From Candidatus Lernaella stagnicola (lineage in GTDB: Bacteria; Lernaellota; Lernaellaia; Lernaellales; Lernaellaceae), in assembly GCA_030765525.1 (NCBI GenBank), contig JAVCCK010000027.1, positions 1 to 64,000 on the forward strand: a stretch of 64,000 nt of DNA, read 5' to 3'. Below are positions 44,912 through 55,338 of the stretch, piece after piece. Numbering within the stretch: the stretch's first letter is position 1; the number at the start of each line of letters is the position of its first letter. Both the position numbers and the translations under genes were made by a program. The notes beneath the pieces were generated by a model that saw only the letters and a list, made by a program, of their open reading frames with translations, did not search any database and had not been told where the DNA came from.

Positions 44912-46002
44912 CCCGCCCCGGCGAGGCGGTACTGCTCTTCGACGCGCTCGGCGATGGCGTCCCAGCCGTACCGATCCAGAACGTGACGACGCGCGCGCTC
45001 GGCCATCTCGCGTCGATCGACCGCAGCAAGCAAGTCCGTCAACTGCGCCGCTAGCGCGGCCGTGTCACCCGGCGCGAAATACCAGCACAGCTCGCCCGGC
45101 TCGCCACCGACTTCGCGGCACGCTTCGATATCGCTGGCCAGCGCCGGCAGACCGTAGCTCCACGCTTCGAGCAAGGCCACGGGCATGCCTTCGTGGTCGG
45201 AGGGCAGCACGAAAGCCGCGGCGTTGCTGAACAGTTCGGCGAGGGTGTCGCCGTCTTGGTAGCCCACCAGAAGCGTCCGCGCATCCTTGGCCTTCTCGAG
45301 ATCTTCGACGTAGCGATCCGTGTGGCTGGTCCCCCCGGCGATCACCAGCCGGAGGTCGCCCGGCACGTTGCGGTAGGCTTTCACGAGGTGATGCACGCCT
45401 TTTTCCGGGCTGACGCGCCCCGCAAATAGCACGTAGTCGCCACCCTGCAGGTTCCATTTTTCGCGGATCAACCGCGGGGGCAATGCCATGGCCGCCCCGA
45501 CGCCGTTGGGAATGTGCACGACCTTATCTAAACGGTGCCGCGCGGCGATGGCGGCGCTGACGCAGATTACGCGGTGCCCGGCCGCCACGGCGACGGCTTC
45601 GCTTTGCCGCAACGCCCACTTGGCGAAACGGCCCCACTTGTCCCGCCGGAAATCGAGGCTGTGCAAGGTGACCACCACGCGCCGCCCGAGCAGGCGCGCA
45701 ATCGGCGCGAAAGCCGCCGGGCCCATGCCGTGGAAGTGCACGATGTCGAAGTTGGAAAGCCCCGCGTGCCAAGCGCCCAGAAAGGTGTGCACCGTGGCGT
45801 CCAGGTGCTTGCTGTGAATCGTGGGCAGTAGTCGCGTTTGGACGCCGTCGCAAACAATCGGCTCCGGCGTATAGAACGGCCGCACGTAAGCGACAACCTC
45901 GTGTCCCCGCTTGACCAACTCCGCCCCCAGGCGTTCCACATGCCGTTCGACGCCGCCGAAGGTGCCCGGCAAGCCCTTGAGGCCGAGCATCGCCACGCGC
46001 AT
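44908..46002 (-). CDS. Family 4 glycosyltransferase
   Basis: 364 aa. ATG 46002 shares its A with the upstream TGA (TGATG), a one-base overlap; the open frame above this is a shadow over the radical SAM gene. The N-terminal Rossmann half starts MRVAMLGLKGLPGTFGGVERHVERLGAELVKRGHEVVAYVR with the GGxE loop. The donor site is in LFAGRVSPEKGVHHLVKAY and VLPSDHEGMPVALLEAWSYGLPALASD (E-x7-E). It is a retaining GT-B enzyme of the DUF1972/WsaF-like branch often found in O-antigen or exopolysaccharide clusters. The sugar is unknown. The tight overlaps on both sides show one translation unit. Confidence 0.93.
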   Translation of the reverse strand: MRVAMLGLKGLPGTFGGVERHVERLGAELVKRGHEVVAYVRPFYTPEPIVCDGVQTRLLPTIHSKHLDATVHTFLGAWHAGLSNFDIVHFHGMGPAAFAPIARLLGRRVVVTLHSLDFRRDKWGRFAKWALRQSEAVAVAAGHRVICVSAAIAARHRLDKVVHIPNGVGAAMALPPRLIREKWNLQGGDYVLFAGRVSPEKGVHHLVKAYRNVPGDLRLVIAGGTSHTDRYVEDLEKAKDARTLLVGYQDGDTLAELFSNAAAFVLPSDHEGMPVALLEAWSYGLPALASDIEACREVGGEPGELCWYFAPGDTAALAAQLTDLLAAVDRREMAERARRHVLDRYGWDAIAERVEEQYRLAGAG

Positions 46003-46982
46003 CAGTACAACCTCACCAGCGCGCGCAGTCGGTCCCAGCCGACGCGGGCGGCGACGGCGGTCAAATCGCGGCGCATCATCGGCGCGACGGTGCAGGTCAT
46101 CCAGCAGTTTTCGCGGCAGGATCGCACGCGCTCCAGCACGTCGTCGTTGCGGGCCAGCAGGCGGTCGTAGCCTTCCTCCAGGTGTCCCATCGGCCAATCC
46201 TTGACGTGGCAGGGGTAAACCATGCCGTAGGGATCCAGGAAGAAAAACGCCGTGCCGCCTTCGCACATGATGGGGCGCGGGCGGCCCTCGATCATGTCGC
46301 GCAGCCCGGCGGTGAACGCGGCGCGAAACCAATCTTTCGGACGCAGCGAGGCCAGTTGCCGCCGCCGCAATTGCTCGTAGGCCGCCGCCGCCTTGTCTCG
46401 ATCGGGCGCGACGTCGTTCTGCTCGCCGAAAAAGATCGGCGAACTGTGCACCACCGTGCTGGTGAACTGCAGCCCCTCGCCGGCAGCGCGATCGTACAGC
46501 GGCAGCATCTGGTCTTCGTTGCCGTTGACCATCGTGAAACCGATGCCCAGGTCCCGCACGCCGCCCTTGCGAAGCGCCGCCAGGCTCGCCCACGCCTTGT
46601 CGTAAGCTCCCTCGACGCCGCGCACGCGGTCGTGTGTCTCGCGGTCGCCGTCGATGCTGATGCGCACGCCCAGATGCGGTGACAGTTCACGGAGCCGGGG
46701 CGCGAGCCGCGTGATGCGGTCGACCAGCAAGCCGTTGCTGCTGATGATGATGCGGGCGCGTGGCGCGCGTTCGAGCATGACCGCGACGATCGTGTCCAGG
46801 TCGTTGCGTAAGAAGGGCTCGCCGCCCGTGAGGTTGATTTCGCGCAGGCTCGTCGGCAGGTGGTAGTAGAGGCTTGGCTCCACTTCGTCGATGTGATCTT
46901 TGCGCCAAATATCGCACATGCTGCAACGGGCGTTGCAGCGATACGTGACGGCGACGATGGCCTGGCGGGGACCGGTTTTCAT
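46002..46982 (-). CDS. Radical SAM/SPASM-type protein
   Basis: 326 aa from ATG 46982. The radical SAM cluster is C16-NAR-C20-SM-C23 in VTYRCNARCSMCDIWRK, followed by INLTGGEPFLRNDL, IIISSNGLL and VRISIDGDRETHDRVRG. The C-terminal part has a SPASM-like second cluster: CEGGTAFFFLDPYGMVYPCHVKDWPMGHL and CRENCWMTCTV. SPASM enzymes usually modify peptides or proteins, but members also lie in polysaccharide clusters, as here, where it heads a four-gene operon with a GT4, a methyltransferase and the initiating transferase. No precursor peptide gene is visible next to it. It is divergent from hutU over 196 bp. Confidence 0.9.
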   Translation of the reverse strand: MKTGPRQAIVAVTYRCNARCSMCDIWRKDHIDEVEPSLYYHLPTSLREINLTGGEPFLRNDLDTIVAVMLERAPRARIIISSNGLLVDRITRLAPRLRELSPHLGVRISIDGDRETHDRVRGVEGAYDKAWASLAALRKGGVRDLGIGFTMVNGNEDQMLPLYDRAAGEGLQFTSTVVHSSPIFFGEQNDVAPDRDKAAAAYEQLRRRQLASLRPKDWFRAAFTAGLRDMIEGRPRPIMCEGGTAFFFLDPYGMVYPCHVKDWPMGHLEEGYDRLLARNDDVLERVRSCRENCWMTCTVAPMMRRDLTAVAARVGWDRLRALVRLY

Positions 46983-47118
46983 GGGCGGTATCGTACAACA
47001 AAAGTGACGTACCGCAAGAAAGAGACTACTTTGACCCGAAGTGGCCCGCGCAATAGGTTTCGTTGATTAGAAACTCAAGGCATACATACGAAAGCCGCCC
47101 AGAGATAACGAAGCTGTG

Positions 47119-47146
47119 TTGACCCGGCGCGCCGGGGGTCTAGAAT
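47119..47146 (+). promoter_or_regulatory. Sigma70-type promoter for hutU with palindromic spacer
   Basis: TTGACC (47119-47124) and TAGAAT (47141-47146) are 16 bp apart, 33 bp before the start codon. The 12-bp perfect palindrome CCGGCGCGCCGG at 47124-47135 fills the spacer and would be a natural operator. The rest of the 196-bp divergent gap shows only AT-richer sequence near the radical SAM start. Confidence 0.6.
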
Positions 47147-47178
47147 ATTCGCGTCCCCGTTTCCGAAAGGAGCCTGCC

Positions 47179-48840
<1,662 letters not shown>

Positions 48841-48846
48841 GCGGCG

Positions 48847-48945
48847 CTAGAGAAACGGATTGACGATCTTGACGCTTGCCATTTTCCGGCCGTGCTGCAA
48901 GTCCTCCGTCCACAAAACCTTCGCGCCCAGCGCCCGCGCCGCTTT
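48847..48945 (-). pseudogene. C-terminal remnant of a PIN-domain (VapC-like) protein
   Basis: Reading leftward from about 48945 to the TAG at 48849-48847 gives a 32-residue frame with LGAKVLWTEDLQHGRKM and then SVKIVNPFL. This is the characteristic end of VapC-type PIN ribonucleases (a T/S-E-D-L-x-H-G motif carrying the last acidic active-site residue, then the IxNPF ending). There is no start codon or N-terminal part; the frame runs straight into the end of the lipoprotein gene. It is a decayed toxin fragment, and no antitoxin is seen nearby. It occupies almost all the gap between hutU and the lipoprotein gene. Confidence 0.75.
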
Positions 48946-51046
48946 ACGGCGTGAACGTGAAGCGCCAAAGGCCGTGCGACTCGAGCGCGTAAACCTGCAC
49001 GCGGCCGTCATCGTCGATGACGAGTTGCGGATTGTGCTTTCCCTGCGTCAACGTGGCGAGGCGGAAACGGCGCGGCGTGTCCGTGGCGTTGGTCGCGTAC
49101 CAGAGTTCGCGGTTCACCGTGTAGACCAGATGCAACGCGCCGTCGCCGGAAAAAGTGGCAAACGGGGCTTCACAGTTCCTCGATTCAACTTCCGTCAGCC
49201 ACCATGCCTCGTTGCGACGCTCAGCTTCATACAGCGCCTCATTCGTCTTCATCAGCAGGTGCGGAGTCCCTTCGCCGTCCACCGCTAACTCCAGCGAGTC
49301 AGCGTGGTCGAGTCCTTCCGGCCGCACCGTTTCGTCGACGAAACCGTTGGCCGCGCCCACGTAATGGAACACCCGCGAGCATTCGATGTAGGCAATGTGC
49401 CAAGAACCCGACCCATCAACCCGAAAACGGAGGCCATCGTAAACATCACCGAATCCTTCGGCCAGCGTCACGAGGCTTTGGTCAAGCCAACCGGACCCGT
49501 CCTGGGCCATCGTGATGACTTCGTGCGTGTCGTAATTGTATAGACCGAGCACGGGCTGGTCATCGGGGCCGACTGCCAGGGCGCGATAGACGCCGTCTGC
49601 GACCATGGGCGGTTGCTGCACGGAATCGTGCCATCCGTCGCCGTCGCGAACCCGATAAGTTTGCCACACGTGCAAGTACGCGGTCCCGTCGGAACCGACG
49701 GCGAGCATCGGCATATGGTCCCACTCGCTGCCCGCCAGAAGTTCGGGAACCCAACCCGATGTGTCGGTCGTGTAGGCCAGATCAAAACCACCACCGCCTT
49801 GCTGCGAGCAAACGACGTGCGTGGTTCCGTCTTCACTCAATACGACGTTTGGATTTCCCGCCTCACCAAAACCGTCGACAAAAACGGCGGCGTCAATCAC
49901 AGCGTTTTCCCAACTCGCGTCCGTTTTTCTCGCAAAACGCAAATCACTCAACGTGACGTAGACGATCGTCGGCGCGCCCGGCGCGATCGCCGTGTGCTGC
50001 ACGTCGCCGATTTCCGGGCTGACCGACCACAGGTCCCACGTACCGTCGTATCTCCCGTAAACGAGACAATCGGTCCGAGCATCTCGGCCGCCAAACAGCA
50101 GGTCGCCTGACTCGTCTACCGCGAGCGAAACACCCCGTGAATCGATTCCCTCCAGTTTCGCGCTGTTCCATTCGCCGCCGCGGTCGGTCACGTGGTCGGC
50201 TATGTAATCACCGCCGACAAAATGCGCCGCGCCGTCCGGCGTCCAGGCAAGGGCGGCTTCGAAGCCATAATCGAAAATGCCGAGGTCCGTGCTGGACGAA
50301 ACCCAATTCACCCCGTTGTGTGTGAGCGAATAGAGACGATACGTGCTGTATTCGCCGAGAGGCTCGCCTTCGGCCAGCGCGAGAACCTGCTCCCGGCCCT
50401 CGTCATTTATCCGCATCGCCACGTGCGCAACGTCCCCGGCGACGTCGTCGATCTCTTCGCTTTGCCATTGCTCGCCGTCGAAACGAAGCACCGTGAGTCC
50501 GTCGTCCGAATGAATCCCCGAGCGCGCAATGTGCGGATAGCCCTGCGCATCCACGGTGAACGCGGCGGGCGGCGGATACCCCGCGCCGCTCGCCGTTTCC
50601 CGAATCTGCCACGCCTCACCCTGCCACGACGCCACGATGATGCGGGTCGCATCGGGCGAGAAGAACATGACGTGCGGCTGATCCGACCCATCCAGCGCGA
50701 GGTGCGGAAACCAACCGCGCTCGGGCACGACGAGTTCGGAGACAGTCTTGTCGGGGTCAATGCGAAATACGACGATCTGACTGGAGCGCTGCGCCACGAC
50801 AAAAACCGATCCATCGGCGGCGGTCGCGGCCTCTACGCCTTCCCAACCGGTTGCGCCCCCGGCGATCAGTTCGGCGGTCAGGTCATCGGGCGTATCGCTT
50901 TTCATGTATTCGATGCCGGTTTGAACGACGTCTGCGGCCGGGTAGTCGTCATCGTCAGCCTGCCCAGAGTCATTGTCACAAGCGAAGAAAACGAAAACGG
51001 TACAAAGGAGAATAAAGGCAAAAAACAGGCGAGCCTTACAGTCCAT
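48944..51046 (-). CDS. Propeller-like lipoprotein with short acidic linker
   Basis: ATG 51046 (700 aa), with AGAGG at 8 nt; an upstream in-frame start at 51109 lacks a site. The signal peptide ends FVFFAC and continues DNDSGQADDDDYPAAD, a short acidic linker. The mature protein consists of beta repeats such as GWFPHLALDGSDQPHVMFFSPDATRI, YPPPAAFTVDAQGYPHIARSG and VLSEDGTTHVVCSQQ, a pattern (PxxAxDxxGxPHVxxx) of BNR/sialidase-type propellers. It resembles the two proteins at 592-5444 in style but uses an N-terminal lipid anchor instead of a C-terminal acidic tail. No catalytic motif is seen, and the function is unknown. Confidence 0.85.
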   Translation of the reverse strand: MDCKARLFFAFILLCTVFVFFACDNDSGQADDDDYPAADVVQTGIEYMKSDTPDDLTAELIAGGATGWEGVEAATAADGSVFVVAQRSSQIVVFRIDPDKTVSELVVPERGWFPHLALDGSDQPHVMFFSPDATRIIVASWQGEAWQIRETASGAGYPPPAAFTVDAQGYPHIARSGIHSDDGLTVLRFDGEQWQSEEIDDVAGDVAHVAMRINDEGREQVLALAEGEPLGEYSTYRLYSLTHNGVNWVSSSTDLGIFDYGFEAALAWTPDGAAHFVGGDYIADHVTDRGGEWNSAKLEGIDSRGVSLAVDESGDLLFGGRDARTDCLVYGRYDGTWDLWSVSPEIGDVQHTAIAPGAPTIVYVTLSDLRFARKTDASWENAVIDAAVFVDGFGEAGNPNVVLSEDGTTHVVCSQQGGGGFDLAYTTDTSGWVPELLAGSEWDHMPMLAVGSDGTAYLHVWQTYRVRDGDGWHDSVQQPPMVADGVYRALAVGPDDQPVLGLYNYDTHEVITMAQDGSGWLDQSLVTLAEGFGDVYDGLRFRVDGSGSWHIAYIECSRVFHYVGAANGFVDETVRPEGLDHADSLELAVDGEGTPHLLMKTNEALYEAERRNEAWWLTEVESRNCEAPFATFSGDGALHLVYTVNRELWYATNATDTPRRFRLATLTQGKHNPQLVIDDDGRVQVYALESHGLWRFTFTP

Positions 51047-51116
51047 AACATGAACCTCTGATGTTTTTGCCCCCGCGCGAAGCATAGTACCCCGCCGTCG
51101 CTTCTGCAAATTGGAA

Positions 51117-52769
51117 TCAGTAAGCGAACACGCTGCCGCCGATGAACTCGCGCAGCAGGCTGGTGCCGGGCACTTCCTCGGGCAGGATGGGAATGAACAT
51201 TCGCAGGAAGTTGAGCAGGCGGTGGGCTTCCAGATACGCGTCGGACTCCCGCGGCACTTCCTGCAGGAAGCGTTGAGCGTAGACGCTAAGCACGGCCTGT
51301 TCGTAAATCAACGCGGAATTGAACAGCACGTCGGCGTCTTCCTGGAAGGGAAAGATCCACCGCGCTTCGCCCGCGCGCACACTGTCCCACAAGTGGATCG
51401 TGTCCCGCGCCTTGTAGCCGCGAAAGAGGCGGTCGCGCACGATACGGCGCATCAGCCGCGTGTCGGCGGTGAATATCCGGTTGTGCTCGTCGATGTTCAG
51501 TTGCGTCAGGGCCGAGACGAACATCTTGAATTTCGCTTCCGGCGCGATGTGCTCCGACAGCCGCGGGTTGAGGGCGTGAATTCCCTCGACGACCAACACT
51601 TGATCGGACCCAACCTGCAACGGCAGGACTTTGTCGGCCCGGCGACCGTGCCGCTGAAAATTATAGATCGGCGTGTCGACTCTCTCGCCTTGGATCAGGC
51701 GCTGCAAGTGGTCGTCAAGCAACGCCAGGTCGAGAGCTTCAAGGTGCTCGAAATCCGGCCTGCCGTTCGGCTGACGCGGGTTCTGGTCGGGCGGCAGGTA
51801 ATAGTTATCGAGACTCAGCGTGATGGGCTCGATGCCGTTGACGCGCAGTTGAATATCCAGGCGCTTGGACGTCGTGGTTTTTCCCGATGAGCTGGGCCCC
51901 GAGATCAGAATCAGGCGTACACCCGGCCGCCGCGACTTGATCATATCGGCGAGGCGGACGATTTTCTTCTCGTGCAATCCCTCGGCCAGGCGGATCAGGT
52001 GCCCGCCTCGACCCTTGATCAGCGCGCGGTTGAGTTGCGACACGTTGCGCACGCCGATCAGTTCGTTCCACTCCGCCGCTTCGCGAAAAGCCCCAAACAG
52101 TTTCGGCTGCGGTCGCATGCGCTTGACCGGCCGACCCCGGCGGTCCGGGAACCGTAGGACCATGCCGCCCTCGTAGGGGACGAGCGAAAAATGGTGGAGC
52201 ACGCCGGTGCGGGTCGCCAGCGGGCCGTAGGGCAGCGAGAAGCGCCCGTCGATCTTGGCCATGAGCACTTCGTTATTCTGCTCCATGCGCAAGATGTCGG
52301 CCTTGCTGTGCAGCCCGAGCCCTTCGTAGTGGCGAATCGCCTCATCAACGGGGATGAACATGAACTTGATCGGGATATCCAAATCGCGCAGGCGGACCAT
52401 TTCCGCTTCGATTTCTTTCACGAGTTCCGGCGTTAGTTCCTGGCCACGGAGTTCGAAGTAGTAACCGTTGGCAATCGATTGCCCCACCTCGACGTGGGTG
52501 CCGGGACATAGCCGTTCGCAGGCGCGGGAAAGCACGAGTACGGCCGTGCGGCGGTAAATATCGGCACCGATTTTGCTGGTCGCATCTACGGTGTCCACAA
52601 CGCTGTCGCCGCGCAGCCGGTGACCGAGGCCCGATTGGCGGTTGTCGATCACCGCACCCAACGCCGGGTGCTCTCCCGGATGGGGCTGTTGGGCCAGCAA
52701 CTCGGTGACACTCGTACCGATGGGCGCCACGACCCGTTGACCGTTCAGCAAAACGTTAATTTCGCGCAT
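51117..52769 (-). CDS. Nucleoside (uridine) kinase with ThrRS-like TGS and second N-terminal domains
   Basis: 550 aa from ATG 52769. Residues 1-65 form a TGS domain (MREINVLLNGQRVVAPIGTSVTELL). Residues about 70-240 resemble the second additional domain of threonyl-tRNA synthetase (IYRRTAVLVLSRACERLCPG ... GYYFEL), but the HxxxH editing motif is replaced by YRRTAVLV, so editing activity is not expected. The C-terminal half is a P-loop uridine kinase: LILISGPSSSGKTTTSKRL, SLDNYYLPPDQNPRQPNGRPDFEHLEALDL, VLVVEGIHALNPRLSE and FKMFVSALTQLNIDEHNRI. This fusion is widespread in bacteria. It phosphorylates uridine or a similar nucleoside; the role of the synthetase-like part is unclear. It is divergent from the phosphoesterase gene. 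Confidence 0.93.
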   Translation of the reverse strand: MREINVLLNGQRVVAPIGTSVTELLAQQPHPGEHPALGAVIDNRQSGLGHRLRGDSVVDTVDATSKIGADIYRRTAVLVLSRACERLCPGTHVEVGQSIANGYYFELRGQELTPELVKEIEAEMVRLRDLDIPIKFMFIPVDEAIRHYEGLGLHSKADILRMEQNNEVLMAKIDGRFSLPYGPLATRTGVLHHFSLVPYEGGMVLRFPDRRGRPVKRMRPQPKLFGAFREAAEWNELIGVRNVSQLNRALIKGRGGHLIRLAEGLHEKKIVRLADMIKSRRPGVRLILISGPSSSGKTTTSKRLDIQLRVNGIEPITLSLDNYYLPPDQNPRQPNGRPDFEHLEALDLALLDDHLQRLIQGERVDTPIYNFQRHGRRADKVLPLQVGSDQVLVVEGIHALNPRLSEHIAPEAKFKMFVSALTQLNIDEHNRIFTADTRLMRRIVRDRLFRGYKARDTIHLWDSVRAGEARWIFPFQEDADVLFNSALIYEQAVLSVYAQRFLQEVPRESDAYLEAHRLLNFLRMFIPILPEEVPGTSLLREFIGGSVFAY

Positions 52770-52832
52770 GGTATATTCCCGGCGTTAATTGGCGGTTAGA
52801 CTTCGTCGCAATATAATAACAGAAAACGCGTA

Positions 52833-52860
52833 TTTTCATTTGCGAACTTCCTATTATAAT
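52833..52860 (+). promoter_or_regulatory. Promoter for the second phosphoesterase lipoprotein gene
   Basis: A perfect TATAAT (52855-52860) lies 16 bp after TTTTCA (52833-52838), 27 bp before ATG 52888. The 118-bp divergent gap is the most AT-rich stretch in the window. On the other strand TATTAT (complement of 52813-52818) is a possible -10 for the nucleoside kinase gene, with no clear -35. Confidence 0.6.
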
Positions 52861-52887
52861 TCCCTCTAGATAGCAAAGGGGAACCCT

Positions 52888-55338
52888 ATGACCTGTCGTA
52901 CCTTATTGGCAGCCCTCCTGGTCTTGTTCGTGGCCTTCGCCGCGGGATGCGAAACTACCGACTCTCCGCAAGGGGACGACGGCCCGGCCCTGGTGCGCGC
53001 GAAAGCCGATCCCGGCGTATCTCCCGAGGCCTACTTCCGGCCCGGCCCGATCGACGACGAACGCTACGTGCTGCCCAACGGCCGCATGGTCTGGCCGGCG
53101 GGCGTGGGCGAGATCGTCAACCGTCTGCCCAACGACCTGGCCATCAGCCCGGATGGTACGCGCCTGGCGGTGCCGACCGGTCGCAACGATGTCGTGCATA
53201 TCATCGACACCGAAACGATGACCAAGATCCAGACACTGCCCACCGGTCAAACCTTCAGCGGCGCCGTGTGGAACGCGGCCGGCGATCGTTTCTGGATCGG
53301 CGGCGGCGCGTCGCAGGTCGTCTATGAGTTTGAGTACGTCGAGGGCGTCGCGGCCGAAGTGCGCCGCATCCAGGTGTACAACTACCCCTCGGGCCTGGCG
53401 CTCTCGCCCGACGAGCGCTGGCTGTACGTCGCGTGCATGCACGGCAATCGCCTCGCGGTTGTCGATTTGCTGCAAGGCGTCGAAGTCGATTCCATCCCCA
53501 CGCATCTGTATGCGCTGGATGTGAAAATCACCTCGGACGGCCAACTGGGTTTCGTCTCCAGCGTGGGGCGCGGCCTGGTGACCGCCATCGACCTGCAGAC
53601 GCGGGAAGTGCTCACCGATATCGAGGTCGGCAAAAACCCCGAAGGCATGGATATTTCGCCTGACGACCAAACTCTCTACGTGGCCAACTCCGACTCCGAC
53701 ACGGTCAGCGTCGTGGATATCGACACCTTTACCGAGATCGACACGTGGCCGCTGTACACCGGCGACCTGGTCAAACTCGGCGCCAGCCCCGTCGGCGTGG
53801 CGGCGACCGCCGACCGCGTCTACGTGGTTTGCTCGGGCACGAACGAGATCGCCGTGTTCGACGCCGGCAACGGCGACTTGCTCGGACGCATCCCCACCGG
53901 CTGGTACCCGACCAACGCCCGCGTCGATGAAGAAAACGGCATACTCTATTACGCCAGCGGCAAAGGCTACGGCAGCTACGGCCTGAGCCTGTGGGGCAAC
54001 TGGCGCGCCACGGTGCACGCGCTGGACGAACCGACGCCCGCCGAACTGGCTGAGCTTTCCGACCACCACGAAGAAGCGCTCAACTGGGCGCGCAATTTCT
54101 TCGACACCGCGCAGGCCGAGTCGCCCATTCCCTTCGAGTACGGCCAACCCAGCGAGCAGATCAAGCACGTCATTTTCGTCTTGAAGGAAAACAAAACCTA
54201 CGACCAGGTTCTCGGCGACCTCGAAGGCACCGAGCGCGACCCCTCGCTGCTGCAGTTCGGGTGGGATATCACGCCCAACCAGCACACGATGGCCGAGCGT
54301 TTCACCAACTGCGACAACCTGTTCGTGGAAGGTGACGTGAGCGTGCTCGGGCACCTGTGGAGCGTGTTCGGGATGCTCAACCACCACGCCGAGCAGCGTT
54401 TTCAGCCCGGCGACGACTACCCCCTGCCCGACGTCGACCCGGCCACCCGCCCGGCCAACGGCACGATTTTCGAACGCTTGCTGGAGGCGGGGATCGACTT
54501 CCGTTCCTACGGACAGATCATCGGCTTCATCGAAGACTTCGACCGCTTCGCGCCCTACATCGACCTGAAGTACGGCTTCTGGAACATGGGCGTGGACGAC
54601 GTGGTCAAGGCCGACGAAATCATCCGCGAATGGGAAGGCGGCATCTTCCCGCCGCTGATCTACATCAGCCTGCCCAACGACCACGCGTACGGCAGCGGCT
54701 CCGGCGCGCCCACGCCGCAATACCTCTTGGGCGACAACGACGCCGGGCTGGGCAAGCTCGTGGACTGGCTCTCGCACAGTGAATACTGGAGCGAATCGGC
54801 CGTGTTCGTCACCGAAGACGACCCGCAGTCCGGCCAGGATCACATCGACCCGCACCGCTCGATCGGCCTGGTGATCAGCCCGTGGGCGAAGTCGGAGCAC
54901 ATCTCCAGCGTGCTCTACACCAACAGCAGCATCTGGCACACCATCGAACTGATCCTCGGCATGGAGCCCGGCAGCATGTACAACCAGTACGCCGCGCCGA
55001 TGTACGACTGCTTCACCATGGAGCCCAACCTCGAACCCTACAACGCCATCCCCAACCCCGTGCCGTTCGGTATCAATCCCAAGGGCCTGCCCTTCCAGGA
55101 TTACTGCGACGGCATCAACTTCGCCGTGCCCGATCAGGCCGATCGCATGGGTGAGGTGCTGTGGGCGCTGACGCATCCCGACGTACCCTTCCCGCACGCG
55201 CAGTCGCTGTCGGGTTTGGGTCAGGAAGACGAACGCAAAGAAGCCCTCGAATACATGGAAGCGGTTGAAATGGTTCGAGAATATGCCCGCAAGCACGGCC
55301 TGCCCTTCGACGCTTTGACCCGCCGCGGCGCGCCGTGA
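52888..55338 (+). CDS. Lipoprotein: YVTN-type beta-propeller fused to a phosphoesterase (second copy)
   Basis: 816 aa; ATG 52888 follows AAGGGGA. The lipobox is FAAGC, followed by ETTDSPQGDDGPALV, so the linker is short and hardly acidic. Propeller blades: VLPNGRMVWPAG, NDLAISPDGTRLAVPTGRNDVVHIIDT, NPEGMDISPDDQTLYVANSDSDTVSVVDI. The phosphoesterase begins SEQIKHVIFVLKENKTYDQVLGDLEG and ends TEDDPQSGQDHIDPHRSIGLVISPWAK, where the metal ligands are expected. It is a clear paralog of the 19064-21607 protein over its full length. The long opposite-strand frame across this gene is a codon-bias shadow. The gene overlaps the following P-loop kinase by GTGA. Confidence 0.9.
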   Translation: MTCRTLLAALLVLFVAFAAGCETTDSPQGDDGPALVRAKADPGVSPEAYFRPGPIDDERYVLPNGRMVWPAGVGEIVNRLPNDLAISPDGTRLAVPTGRNDVVHIIDTETMTKIQTLPTGQTFSGAVWNAAGDRFWIGGGASQVVYEFEYVEGVAAEVRRIQVYNYPSGLALSPDERWLYVACMHGNRLAVVDLLQGVEVDSIPTHLYALDVKITSDGQLGFVSSVGRGLVTAIDLQTREVLTDIEVGKNPEGMDISPDDQTLYVANSDSDTVSVVDIDTFTEIDTWPLYTGDLVKLGASPVGVAATADRVYVVCSGTNEIAVFDAGNGDLLGRIPTGWYPTNARVDEENGILYYASGKGYGSYGLSLWGNWRATVHALDEPTPAELAELSDHHEEALNWARNFFDTAQAESPIPFEYGQPSEQIKHVIFVLKENKTYDQVLGDLEGTERDPSLLQFGWDITPNQHTMAERFTNCDNLFVEGDVSVLGHLWSVFGMLNHHAEQRFQPGDDYPLPDVDPATRPANGTIFERLLEAGIDFRSYGQIIGFIEDFDRFAPYIDLKYGFWNMGVDDVVKADEIIREWEGGIFPPLIYISLPNDHAYGSGSGAPTPQYLLGDNDAGLGKLVDWLSHSEYWSESAVFVTEDDPQSGQDHIDPHRSIGLVISPWAKSEHISSVLYTNSSIWHTIELILGMEPGSMYNQYAAPMYDCFTMEPNLEPYNAIPNPVPFGINPKGLPFQDYCDGINFAVPDQADRMGEVLWALTHPDVPFPHAQSLSGLGQEDERKEALEYMEAVEMVREYARKHGLPFDALTRRGAP

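Noticed and set aside
46003-46593. N-terminal extension of the GT4 gene to 561 residues
   Set aside because: It lies over the radical SAM gene in another frame; the GT4 fold starts exactly at ATG 46002.
52903-55296. 797-codon antisense frame over the second phosphoesterase gene
   Set aside because: Shadow of a highly biased gene; repetitive Val/His/Arg composition and no start site.
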